Below the pieces are notes generated by a model. That model made no database searches. It was given only the letters and a program-made list of their open reading frames with translations, and was not told the origin of the DNA. A program made the translations under genes and the position numbers. From Rhizobium sp. R634 (GTDB lineage: Bacteria; Pseudomonadota; Alphaproteobacteria; Rhizobiales; Rhizobiaceae), in contig NZ_LOKW01000001.1 of assembly GCF_002211305.1 (NCBI RefSeq), forward strand, positions 186,001-250,000: a stretch of DNA of 64,000 nt, in the 5' to 3' direction. Below, in pieces: positions 54,336 through 62,782 of the stretch. Numbering within the stretch: position 1 is the first letter of the stretch; the number at the start of each line of letters is the position of its first letter.

Positions 54336-55775
54336 ATGAACAGCGTCACCTCAATCGCCGCCGATACCAGCCCCGACGCCATGAAGGCGCTGCTTGCCCG
54401 GCAAAGAGCGTCGTTCCTGAAGGACGGGCCGCCCGATATTGCGACCCGCATCGATCGCATCGACCGCGTCATCGCCCTTCTCGTCGATCATAAGGATATG
54501 ATCGCCGCGGCGCTGTCGGAGGATTTCGGAAGCCGCAGCGTCGAGGCGAGCCTGCTTCTCGATGTCTTCACCTGCGTCGGCTCGCTCAAATATGCCAAGG
54601 CCCATCTTGCCGAATGGCTGAAGCCGGAAGAGCATGAGGCCCTGTTCCCGGATGCGGTGGCCCGGGTGGTCTATCAGCCGAAGGGTGTCGTTGGCATCCT
54701 GAGCCCGTGGAATTTTCCCTATCAGCTCGCGCTTGCGCCGCTCGCCGGCATCCTTGCCGCCGGCAACCGCGCCATGATCAAACCGTCGGAGGTAACGCCG
54801 GCCTCTTCCGCGCTGATGGCCGAGCTTATCGCCCGCGCCTTCGACGAAACGGAGATCGCCGTCGTTCAGGGTGGGCCGGCGACGGGCACTGCCTTCACAT
54901 CGCTTGCCTTCGACCATCTGATCTTCACGGGCGGCACCGCGATCGCCCATCATGTCATGCGTGCGGCGGCGGAAAACCTGACGCCGCTTACCCTCGAACT
55001 CGGCGGCAAATCGCCCGTCGTCGTCGGCCGTTCGGCAGATCTCGCGGATGCGGCGCGCCGGGTCATGACGGTCAAGACGCTGAATGCCGGCCAGATCTGC
55101 CTTGCGCCTGATCATGTCTATGTGCCCGAGGAAAGCGTCGAAGCCTTTGCCGAACATGCGGTGGCGGCGGTCGGCGCGATGTATCCGACGCTGAAGGAAA
55201 ATCCCGACTACACCTCGATCGTCAATGCCCGTCATTACGCCCGTGTCCGGGGCTTGATCGATGATGCCAGGGCCAAGGGCGGGCGTGTCGTAGAGATCAA
55301 TCCGGCGGCGGAGAACTTCTCCCAGCAATCGGCCCATCGCATAGCGCCGACCCTGATCCTCGATCCCACCGACGATATGCGCGTGATGCAGGAGGAGATC
55401 TTCGGACCCGTGCTGCCGGTCGTCGCCTATCGCGATATTGCCGAGGTTGTCGATCGTATCAATGCCGGGCCGCGCCCGCTCGCCCTCTATTATTTCAGCC
55501 AGGATCAGGAAGAGGAGCGCCGCGTCCTCGACAATACGACCTCCGGCGGGGTGACGGTCAACGACTGCATGAGCCATGTCACGGCGGAGGGGCTGCCGTT
55601 CGGCGGTGTCGGCCATTCCGGCATGGGCGCCTATCATGGCAAGTTCGGCTTCCTCGCCTTTTCGCACCCACGCGCAGTCTATCATCAGAGCAAGATGGTG
55701 GAAGCGGAATACATGATGCGGCCGCCCTATGGCGATGCGATGCGCGGCTTCCTGGCCGCGGCGATCTGCAAGTAG
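54336..55775 (+). CDS. calB: coniferyl-aldehyde dehydrogenase
   Basis: A 479-residue ALDH of the group without an N-terminal extension: NFPYQLALAPLAGILAAGN, general base LELGGKSPVV, catalytic cysteine in LNAGQICLAPDHVYVP, and the C-terminal LPFGGVGHSGMGAYHGKFGF. These features match coniferyl-aldehyde dehydrogenases (CalB), which oxidise coniferaldehyde to ferulate, feeding Fcs. It may also act on vanillin. It is the last gene of the operon, 22 bp after adh. It is clearly of a different ALDH subfamily from the two in the 35.9-44.4 kb operon. Confidence 0.85.
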   Translation: MNSVTSIAADTSPDAMKALLARQRASFLKDGPPDIATRIDRIDRVIALLVDHKDMIAAALSEDFGSRSVEASLLLDVFTCVGSLKYAKAHLAEWLKPEEHEALFPDAVARVVYQPKGVVGILSPWNFPYQLALAPLAGILAAGNRAMIKPSEVTPASSALMAELIARAFDETEIAVVQGGPATGTAFTSLAFDHLIFTGGTAIAHHVMRAAAENLTPLTLELGGKSPVVVGRSADLADAARRVMTVKTLNAGQICLAPDHVYVPEESVEAFAEHAVAAVGAMYPTLKENPDYTSIVNARHYARVRGLIDDARAKGGRVVEINPAAENFSQQSAHRIAPTLILDPTDDMRVMQEEIFGPVLPVVAYRDIAEVVDRINAGPRPLALYYFSQDQEEERRVLDNTTSGGVTVNDCMSHVTAEGLPFGGVGHSGMGAYHGKFGFLAFSHPRAVYHQSKMVEAEYMMRPPYGDAMRGFLAAAICK

Positions 55776-56190
55776 CGGAGGATGCGCAACAACCATCGGT
55801 TTCCGCTTAAGCCGCATATCGCGCAAGGATAGTCTTATTGCGCAGGCCTATCCGAATAGCGCATGCTTGTGTCGTCGGGATAAGTTTCCCGGCGATGATG
55901 CGAGGCGTTGTTAAGCATGCCTTATATTCTGCGTGACAGCGTCGTTCTGGCGCCGACACCCCTCTGGCGGCCGGGTAGCGGAACTAGCAACCCGTGAAAA
56001 TATTGCGAGGCTGCGGCAGCAACCGGGTTCAGGCCTTCCGGCCGATGCTCCGCGCCGCGCAATGAAATCAGAAAATGCCGCGGCATGACCGCCGCCGGCC
56101 GATCGAGGATCAATTTTTGAGCCATCAGCCTTTTTGCGGGAATGCAGGCCGATCGGTTCCGATTTAACCAAGCCCAAACCAGTTTTGCCT
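55776..56190. other. intergenic region before the diguanylate cyclase gene
   Basis: About 415 bp. It contains a GGATAG/CTATCC inverted pair around 55828-55854 and a minus-strand frame (55922-56125) without recognised features. No terminator with a T tract was found after calB. Confidence 0.45.
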
Positions 56191-58122
56191 ATGATGAGTT
56201 CGTTACATGTCTTGGAAGGTGGATCCTACGCGGTGAATGGCATCTGGACGCAATTTGGTGGCAACCTTTCATTCGTGTGCCTGGCAATTTCGCTCTGGGC
56301 GCATTTTTCGATCCAATTTCAGCACCGTTCGTTCAGGCAGGAAAAGATCGCTTTCGGCATCCTAGCCGGCAGCGCCTCCATCGGATCCATCTTGCTGGCG
56401 ATCGAATTCATCCCCGGCATCTATATCGACCTGCGTTTTGCGCCTCTTGCTCTGGCCGGCCTGTTCGGCGGGCCGATCGCGGCGGCTTTTGCCGCATCGC
56501 TGGCGATCGCTTTCCGTTTCGTCGTCGGCGGCACGGCGATGATCGACGGGATCATTGCTATCGCTGCCGCGACCGGTGTCGGTCTGGCGGGTTACTTCTG
56601 GACACGCAAGAGATCTGCCGGGCTCCGCGATGTTGCGCTGGTGAGCCTGGCCCTCGGCGGCGCGCTGGTCGCCTCGATGGCCTTGCTTCCCACCCTCGTG
56701 AAGGCCCATGTTCTGGCCGGCGTCGGTTTTCCCCTGACCTCCTTGAATTGCCTGGCGACCGTGCTCGGCGGCTTCGTTCTGCTGAAGACGCAGCAATGGG
56801 AGCTGGAGCGAAGCATATTGGTGACGGCATTTTCGCAGTCGCCGGACTATCTCTATGTGAAGGACCGGAACAGCCGCTTCATCACGGTCAATGAAAACAT
56901 GACCCGCCTCTTCCGTTTCAGAACGACGGCGGAGATGACCGGATTGTCTGACTTCAATCTGATGTCGCAGCCGCTCGCGGAAGAATTGTATCATCTCGAG
57001 CAGCAGGTGATGGAAACGGGCAAGCCGCTGATCGATTCCAGCGAACGGATCGAAGGCCGTTTCCTGCTCGCTTCCAAAGTGCCGCTGCGGGACAAGCAGG
57101 GGCGGGTGATCGGCCTTGCGGGTGTCACGCGCGACGTCACCGAGCGCGCCGCGCTGGAGCGGCAATTGCGTGAAAGCAAGAACCTGCTGTCGCATGCGAT
57201 GGCCAGCATGTCCGATGGCATTGCCATGTACGACAGCAAGGGTTTTCTTCTCTTCTGCAACGATCAGTATCGCGAAGCCTTCCCGCTTTCCGGGGATGCG
57301 CGCGTGGTCGGCGCCCATATCAGCGATATCCTGCGCCGCGTCATCGAAACCGGCGAGCGGCCTGGTGCTGTGGATGGCGATATCGAGGAGTGGATCGAGC
57401 GCGCCAGCACTTCGCTTCACAGCAACAAGGACGAAGAGGTTCAGCTTCACAACGGCGATTGGCGCAGCATCCGCACACGGCTTGCGGAAGACGGTACGGC
57501 GATGGCCGTCGTCTCGGATATCACCGCGACGAAGCAGGCGGAAATCGCGCTCAGGCTGTCGGCCGAGCAACTGAAGAACCTCGCCGAAACCGACGGGCTC
57601 ACCGGCATGGTCAACCGCCGCGCCTTCGATGAGGCTTTCGCACGCGAGACCGCGGGCAGCGCCAGGAAGAACACGCCTTTCAGCCTGCTGATGGTCGATA
57701 TCGACCGCTTCAAGGCCTATAACGACACTTACGGTCATCCCGCCGGGGATGAATGCCTGCGTGTCGTCAGCAAGTGCCTGCGCCAGTCCGTCAGCCGCCC
57801 GGCCGATATCGTCGCGCGTTACGGCGGAGAAGAATTCGTGGTCTTCCTCCCCGACACCAGCGCCAAGGGGGCGATGATCGTCGCCGAGCAATTCGCGCGC
57901 CGCCTGGCTCAGGAGAATATCGTGCATACCGGCAGCGAATTCCAAAGGGTGACAGCGAGCATCGGCGTCTCCTGCGCGACGGGCGCCGTCCTGCGGACCA
58001 ATCCGAACCGCCTGCTGACCGAGGCCGACGCTGCGCTCTACGACGCCAAGACGCAGGGCCGCAATCGCATTCTGGCGCACTCGCCGAACCATGACCGGCA
58101 CGCCATCAAGGAAGCTAGCTAA
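56191..58122 (+). CDS. membrane-bound diguanylate cyclase with PAS domains
   Basis: A 643-residue sensor enzyme. About six hydrophobic segments in residues 18-190 resemble the 5TMR-LYT sensor type (the block IDLRFAPLALAGLFGGP is typical). Two PAS-type domains follow (about 215-330 and 335-455), then a GGDEF domain (about 465-640). The active site is GGEEF (in RYGGEEFVVF), with an inhibitory I-site RPAD five residues before it, so an active, product-inhibited c-di-GMP synthase is predicted. ATG 56191 is preferred over TTG 56134. No EAL domain is present. It is monocistronic and ends at a palindromic repeat. Confidence 0.9.
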   Translation: MMSSLHVLEGGSYAVNGIWTQFGGNLSFVCLAISLWAHFSIQFQHRSFRQEKIAFGILAGSASIGSILLAIEFIPGIYIDLRFAPLALAGLFGGPIAAAFAASLAIAFRFVVGGTAMIDGIIAIAAATGVGLAGYFWTRKRSAGLRDVALVSLALGGALVASMALLPTLVKAHVLAGVGFPLTSLNCLATVLGGFVLLKTQQWELERSILVTAFSQSPDYLYVKDRNSRFITVNENMTRLFRFRTTAEMTGLSDFNLMSQPLAEELYHLEQQVMETGKPLIDSSERIEGRFLLASKVPLRDKQGRVIGLAGVTRDVTERAALERQLRESKNLLSHAMASMSDGIAMYDSKGFLLFCNDQYREAFPLSGDARVVGAHISDILRRVIETGERPGAVDGDIEEWIERASTSLHSNKDEEVQLHNGDWRSIRTRLAEDGTAMAVVSDITATKQAEIALRLSAEQLKNLAETDGLTGMVNRRAFDEAFARETAGSARKNTPFSLLMVDIDRFKAYNDTYGHPAGDECLRVVSKCLRQSVSRPADIVARYGGEEFVVFLPDTSAKGAMIVAEQFARRLAQENIVHTGSEFQRVTASIGVSCATGAVLRTNPNRLLTEADAALYDAKTQGRNRILAHSPNHDRHAIKEAS

Positions 58123-58222
58123 AGCGTGTCGCGCAAAAGTGTGCGCGGTTTTGCGATAACGGCACGCGTAAAAAAAAGCTTGAAGCACGGCGAGCGGATC
58201 TGAAAGATCGCGACGTGCTTTA
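58120..58222. repeat. RIME-like rhizobial intergenic palindromic repeat
   Basis: A ~103-bp element starting at the stop of the diguanylate cyclase gene. The ends TAAAGCGTGTCGCG (58120-58133) and CGCGACGTGCTTTA (58209-58222) are near-perfect complements. Inside is a second inverted repeat, CGCAAAA (58132-58138) with TTTTGCG (58149-58155). The layout and wording (GCGCAAAAGTGTGC) match the palindromic intergenic elements scattered through Rhizobium genomes. Confidence 0.75.
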
Positions 58223-58258
58223 AGCCGACAGCGAACATCGTCAGCCGCCTTATTGCGT

Positions 58259-58281
58259 TTCGATAGATTTTTTCTATCGAA
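58259..58281. promoter_or_regulatory. inverted repeat upstream of the YdeP-like oxidoreductase gene
   Basis: TTCGATAG (58259-58266), a 7-nt A/T spacer and CTATCGAA (58274-58281) form a perfect 8-bp dyad about 50 bp before the start codon. It is a candidate operator; as RNA it would form a leader hairpin. Confidence 0.55.
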
Positions 58282-58333
58282 CCATCGTGCCTACGGCCTT
58301 GATGTTTTCCGCGCTTCGACAATAGAGGAGCGC

Positions 58334-60628
58334 ATGGACACAAAATTCATTGGCAAGAAATCGGCGGCAGCCGGCGGCTGGGGCGCTCTGAAGAGCTGCG
58401 GCAAGCAATTGCTGCAAAGCGGCATGCCCCTTTCAGGGGCGCGGACCATGCTGAAGGCGAACCAGCCGGATGGCTTCGATTGCCCGGGCTGCGCCTGGGG
58501 CGATCCGGAACACGGATCGTCGTTCGAATTCTGCGAAAACGGCGTGAAGGCCGTTGCCTGGGAGGCGACGGAAAAGCGGGCGACGCCTGCCTTTTTCGCG
58601 GCGAATACGGTGTCGCAGCTTCGCCAGTTGTCGGATTATGAGCTGGAGCTCAACGGCCGCCTCACGCATCCGATGCGCTATGACCGCACGAGCGACCATT
58701 ACCTGCCGGTTTCTTGGGAGGATGCCTTTGCCGAGATCGGCGGCATATTGAAGGGCCTCGACAATCCGAACCGGGCGGAATTCTATACGTCGGGCCGGGC
58801 GAGCAACGAGGCCGCCTTCCTCTACCAGCTGTTCGTGCGCGTCTACGGCACCAATAATTTTCCCGATTGCTCCAACATGTGCCACGAGGCGAGCGGCATC
58901 GCCATGCGGCAGGCAGTCGGCGTCGGCAAGGGCACCGTGCTTCTGGAGGATTTCGAAGAGGCCGATGCGATCTTCGTGATAGGACAGAACCCCGGCACCA
59001 ACCATCCCCGGATGCTCGGCGACCTCCGCCGGGCCGCGCTTCGCGGCGCGCGCATCGTCGTCTTCAATCCGATTCGCGAGCGCGGCCTGGAGCGCTTCTC
59101 CGATCCGCAGGACAAGATCGAGATGCTGCGCCGCGGCTCGACCGACATTGCCAGCCACTATCTGCAGCCGCAGCTCGGCGGCGACATGGCCGCGGTCAGG
59201 GGCATGGCGAAAGCGGTGCTCGCCGCGGAGAACGCCGCGCTTGCCGCCGGCCTGCCTTCCGTGCTCGATCACGCATTTCTGGCCGAACACTGCGCCGGTT
59301 TTGACGAATACCGGGCCGCGGTCGAGGCGACGAGCTGGGCGGAGATCGAAGACCAGTCGGGACTGAGCCGCGACGAGATCGAGCGGGCGGCCGATGTCTA
59401 TATCAAGGCCGAGCGGGTCATCTGCACCTGGGCGATGGGTATCACCCAGCATCTCCATTCGGTGGCGATGATCCGCGAGATCGCCAATTTCATGTTCCTG
59501 CGTGGCAATATCGGCAAGCCCGGCGCCGGCCTCTGCCCGGTACGCGGCCATTCCAACGTGCAGGGCGACCGCACTGTCGGCATCAACGAGAAGCCGTCGG
59601 AGGATTTCCTCGACGCGCTGGAAAGGCATTTCGGCTTCACCGTTCCCCGCGAACACGGTCACAACGTGCTTGCCGCGATCGGGGCGATGCTCGACGGCTC
59701 GGCCGATGCCTTTATCGGGCTCGGCGGCAATTTCGCGCGCGCCACGCCCGACAGCGCGCTCGTCGAACAGGCGCTGCGGCGGCTGAAGCTGACGGTACAC
59801 ATTGCGACCAAGCCCAACCATTCGCATCTCATGCCCGGCGAGACGGCCTTCATCCTGCCCTGCCTCGGCCGCACCGAGATGGATCGCGATGCTGCCGGCG
59901 GCTCCCAGCTCGTCAGCGTCGAGGATTCGATGAGCATGGTGCACGGCTCCGCCGGCATCAACCGGCCGGCCTCGCCGCATCTGCTCTCGGAAGTCGCCAT
60001 CATCGCCGGCATCGCCGAGGCGACGGTCGGTTCCGCCGTGGTCGGCTGGACCGAGCTTGCCGGCGATTACGACCTGATCCGCGATCACATCGAGGCGACC
60101 ATTCCAGGCTTCGAGGATTACAATGCCCGCCTGCGCAAGCCGCGCGGTTTTCATCTGCGCAATGCCGCCGCTCATCGGGAGTGGGACACGCCGGCCGGCA
60201 AGGCGTCTTTCTCCTCCGAGGCGCTTCCCGAGGAGACGGTGCATCAGCGCGCGCGGAAGGGCGGCGAGCATTTTGCGCTGCAGACGTTCCGGTCGCACGA
60301 CCAGTACAATACGACGGTCTACGGTCTCGACGACCGCTATCGCGGCGTCTACGGAGAGCGGCAGGTCATCTTCATTCACCCTGCCGACCTGGAGGCGATG
60401 AATGCCAACGCCGGCGACCGGGTCGACGTCGTCGGTGAGCATGACGACGGCATCGAGCGCATCGCGCAGGACTTCCGCTTCGTGCCCTATGACATTCCAA
60501 GGGGCAGCATTGCCGGCTATTATCCGGAATTGAACGTGCTGGTGCCGCTTGCCAGCGCCGGCAAGGAGAGCGATACGCCGACTTCGAAATCGATCATGGT
60601 GTCTTTCCGCCGGCGAAACGCCGCGTGA
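58334..60628 (+). CDS. FdhF/YdeP-family molybdopterin oxidoreductase
   Basis: A 764-residue member of the molybdopterin oxidoreductase superfamily, YdeP branch. The N-terminal metal-site region reads DCPGCAWGDPEHG with a further cysteine in FEFCENG; it lacks the classical four-cysteine spacing, as in this branch. NMCHEASGIAMRQAVG contains the probable Mo-ligand cysteine, and molybdopterin-binding segments follow (IGQNPGTNHPRM, RGNIGKPGAGLCPVRGHSN). No signal peptide, so cytoplasmic. The substrate is unknown; E. coli YdeP is linked to acid resistance. ATG 58334 follows GAGGAG. The next gene overlaps its stop (GTGA). Confidence 0.85.
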   Translation: MDTKFIGKKSAAAGGWGALKSCGKQLLQSGMPLSGARTMLKANQPDGFDCPGCAWGDPEHGSSFEFCENGVKAVAWEATEKRATPAFFAANTVSQLRQLSDYELELNGRLTHPMRYDRTSDHYLPVSWEDAFAEIGGILKGLDNPNRAEFYTSGRASNEAAFLYQLFVRVYGTNNFPDCSNMCHEASGIAMRQAVGVGKGTVLLEDFEEADAIFVIGQNPGTNHPRMLGDLRRAALRGARIVVFNPIRERGLERFSDPQDKIEMLRRGSTDIASHYLQPQLGGDMAAVRGMAKAVLAAENAALAAGLPSVLDHAFLAEHCAGFDEYRAAVEATSWAEIEDQSGLSRDEIERAADVYIKAERVICTWAMGITQHLHSVAMIREIANFMFLRGNIGKPGAGLCPVRGHSNVQGDRTVGINEKPSEDFLDALERHFGFTVPREHGHNVLAAIGAMLDGSADAFIGLGGNFARATPDSALVEQALRRLKLTVHIATKPNHSHLMPGETAFILPCLGRTEMDRDAAGGSQLVSVEDSMSMVHGSAGINRPASPHLLSEVAIIAGIAEATVGSAVVGWTELAGDYDLIRDHIEATIPGFEDYNARLRKPRGFHLRNAAAHREWDTPAGKASFSSEALPEETVHQRARKGGEHFALQTFRSHDQYNTTVYGLDDRYRGVYGERQVIFIHPADLEAMNANAGDRVDVVGEHDDGIERIAQDFRFVPYDIPRGSIAGYYPELNVLVPLASAGKESDTPTSKSIMVSFRRRNAA

Positions 60629-60900
60629 GCGAGGAGCCGTCGGACGTCGACCGCTTTCTTGCCCTGGTCGCCAAGGCGCAGGAGCGGGATGATAGGCTGA
60701 CCTCGATCCAGGCCGGTCTGCTCGTCGCAGCCGAACTGGGAATTGCAGAGGATAGCCGCTCCTTTGCGCGCCTGCTCGGGATTGCGCATTCCCTCGTGCT
60801 CAGGGAACTCAATGCGCTCGCTGAGCGCGACGGCGTGCTTGACATCGTCAAGCGGGATCCGAGGACGATGAAAGTGCACTACAAACTGCCCAGACCTTAA
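60625..60900 (+). CDS. small winged-helix-like protein co-translated with the YdeP-like gene
   Basis: A 91-residue protein starting with GTG at 60625, overlapping the oxidoreductase stop (GTGA), so it depends on coupled translation. The sequence pattern is that of a compact winged helix: LTSIQAGLLVAAELG, the recognition-type helix IAHSLVLRELNALAERDG and a wing with RDPRTMKVHYKL. It is probably a DNA-binding regulator or a partner of the enzyme. Its stop overlaps the stop of the convergent AraC gene by 3-4 bases. The family is not named. Confidence 0.65.
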   Translation: MSEEPSDVDRFLALVAKAQERDDRLTSIQAGLLVAAELGIAEDSRSFARLLGIAHSLVLRELNALAERDGVLDIVKRDPRTMKVHYKLPRP

Positions 60901-61907
60901 GCTCCGGCATAGCGGCGGCCGACGCGCTTCCTGGTGTCGGAAGGATATTCCCCATAGGTCGACTTATAGACTGCGGAAAACCGGCCGAAATGGAAGAAGC
61001 CCCATTTGAGGCAGATTGCTTTCATGGTCTCGGTGCTCTCGGGATCGAGCAGATCCTGCCGCGCCGCGCGTAGGCGCAACGTCAGCAGATAGGCGGCGGG
61101 AGACGTTCCCCGGAACGCGCGAAAGCCGGTTTCGAGCGCCCGGCTGGATACGCCGGCCGCTTCGGCCACTTTCGGCATGGTGATCGGCTGATCGATATTG
61201 GCCTGCATGAATTCGATCGCCTTGCGGACATGGCGGGGAGCGATCAGGGCGGGTCCCTTGTCGAGGAAATGCGAGAGCCGGTTCGGCACCATGCGGACCA
61301 CGAGATCGGCCAGCGCCTGCGTCATATGCGCCATGGCGATCGGCGATTGCAGCAGCGGCCCGTCGTCGCGCATGCCGATGGCGATCGTTTCGGTGAGGTT
61401 GCCGATCGTCCGGCCGGCCGGAGTGGAGAGATCGAGTTCGGGCAGCAGGTCGAGAGAACCGCTGAACGGTATCTCGAATGTCTGGCCGATCGTCTGAAGA
61501 ATGACGGACCAGTTGATCAGCAATTCGTCGATGACATTGGACTGCCCGTGCATGATGACGCTGTCGGGTTCGAAATTGTTATAGAGAAGCAACTTGCCTT
61601 GCCCCGCCTCGGCGACGCGGGATCCATAGGCCACACCCATGCCGCCGCTGCGCGGCACGACGATCGACAAATACTCCGTCGTATCGACGGTCGGCTCGAT
61701 ATTGAACTGAAACTCCGCCTCATGATAGCCGGTGAGCAGGACAGCGCTGTCGGCGACCGAAAAATCCAATCCCCAATGGAAGTTCTGGGAGCGGCCGATA
61801 GGTGCTGCATCGAAAGCGCCGAAAGCGCCGCCGAGCGTTTCAACCATGTTGTCGAAGGACGAGCCGCGGAAGCGAAACGAGAATGGCTGGGTGCTGGTTT
61901 CCGTCAT
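60897..61907 (-). CDS. AraC-family transcriptional regulator (AraC-binding-like N-domain)
   Basis: A 336-residue protein. The N-terminal 200 residues look like the AraC_binding_2 sensing domain (VPRSGGMGVAYGS, LLLYNNFEPDSVIMHG). The C-terminal HTH_18 domain (about 225-325) has ITMPKVAEAAGVSSRALETGF and ICLKWGFFHFGRFSAVYKSTYGE. Such proteins often control aromatic or alkane catabolism genes. It converges on the small winged-helix gene, with overlapping stop codons. The target is unknown; the 875-bp upstream gap is empty of genes. Confidence 0.9.
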   Translation of the reverse strand: MTETSTQPFSFRFRGSSFDNMVETLGGAFGAFDAAPIGRSQNFHWGLDFSVADSAVLLTGYHEAEFQFNIEPTVDTTEYLSIVVPRSGGMGVAYGSRVAEAGQGKLLLYNNFEPDSVIMHGQSNVIDELLINWSVILQTIGQTFEIPFSGSLDLLPELDLSTPAGRTIGNLTETIAIGMRDDGPLLQSPIAMAHMTQALADLVVRMVPNRLSHFLDKGPALIAPRHVRKAIEFMQANIDQPITMPKVAEAAGVSSRALETGFRAFRGTSPAAYLLTLRLRAARQDLLDPESTETMKAICLKWGFFHFGRFSAVYKSTYGEYPSDTRKRVGRRYAGA

Positions 61908-62782
61908 GCTCTCCCCCGATTATTTTTATCTCGCTGCATCGAGCGGCGTGACGCCTGTTCCGCTTGGATGCGATGTCGCTGTACGTCCCTATTCATGCCC
62001 CGCAGCTGTTCATGGATGATCATTCTCCCTGAGATTTCGTCAGAGTCCAGCAGAAGGGGTGATGGATGAGGCTTGGCCGGCGGAACTGCATTGAAATCAG
62101 CGGCTTGCGCAAGCCGGTGCAGCACGATCCGCTGTGCGGCAGGTGTGGTGAAAATCAGCCTGTGAATTGCGTTGTCGATCGTTCCATCCACTCAGGTTTT
62201 TCGAGCCAGACGACAGGAACTGACAGAAGCGGGACCGGCTGGCAATCCGTCGATCTGCCGGTTTTTAGGTTGTTCCGATGGTAAAACGATTAGCCAAATT
62301 GCGCATGGCGGCCCGCCTGATTGCGCGCCATCGCCAAGTCGCCTGCCGAAGGTTCTAGTGGACCGCCCGACCCTTCGGCAGGCTGACAGGCATTGGTCAT
62401 ACGCACGGGATGGAGCGCGTATGGACTTATCCCCCTCCCATCACTTGGGGTGATCGATGGACGGGTTTGGCTTTAGGACCCTAGACCATCATGGTCCTGG
62501 TCGAGATCCATTGTATTGTTCCGCAGCCATGGAGCAATTGTCGGGTGCCGATATTGTCGGCAGATCGGCCTTTCGCGACGCAGTCTGGCCTGATCATGCG
62601 CAAAATGTATAGGCAGTCATCGCGCCCATTCTGCACGATATCTACGCAAAGTGGACACGGATCGCAATTTTCTCATGAAGCGCGAAGGAAATCGCAACGC
62701 GGTTGTCTGCGTAGCAATTTGCCCTGGACGCGCCGCTCGGTAAACCGATTCTGCCGGTGCCGACCGATGGGGAGATCGCGCG
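61908..62782. other. 875-bp gene-free region
   Basis: No convincing reading frame. It holds a perfect 12-bp inverted repeat (62341-62383) and a smaller AGGACC/GGTCCT pair near 62477-62498. It contains the AraC gene's promoter at its left end. No T-tract terminator after the DUF3422 gene was found. Confidence 0.5.
62341..62383. repeat. perfect 12-bp inverted repeat
   Basis: GCCTGCCGAAGG (62341-62352) and its exact complement (62372-62383) flank a 19-nt loop in the gene-free region. No T tract lies on either side, so it is not an intrinsic terminator. Confidence 0.65.

Noticed and set aside
55922..56125. 67-codon minus-strand frame before the diguanylate cyclase gene
   Set aside because: No recognisable feature, no ribosome site and poor codon character.
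58433..60442. 669-codon frame antisense to the YdeP-like gene
   Set aside because: No domain is visible; the plus-strand enzyme is unmistakable.
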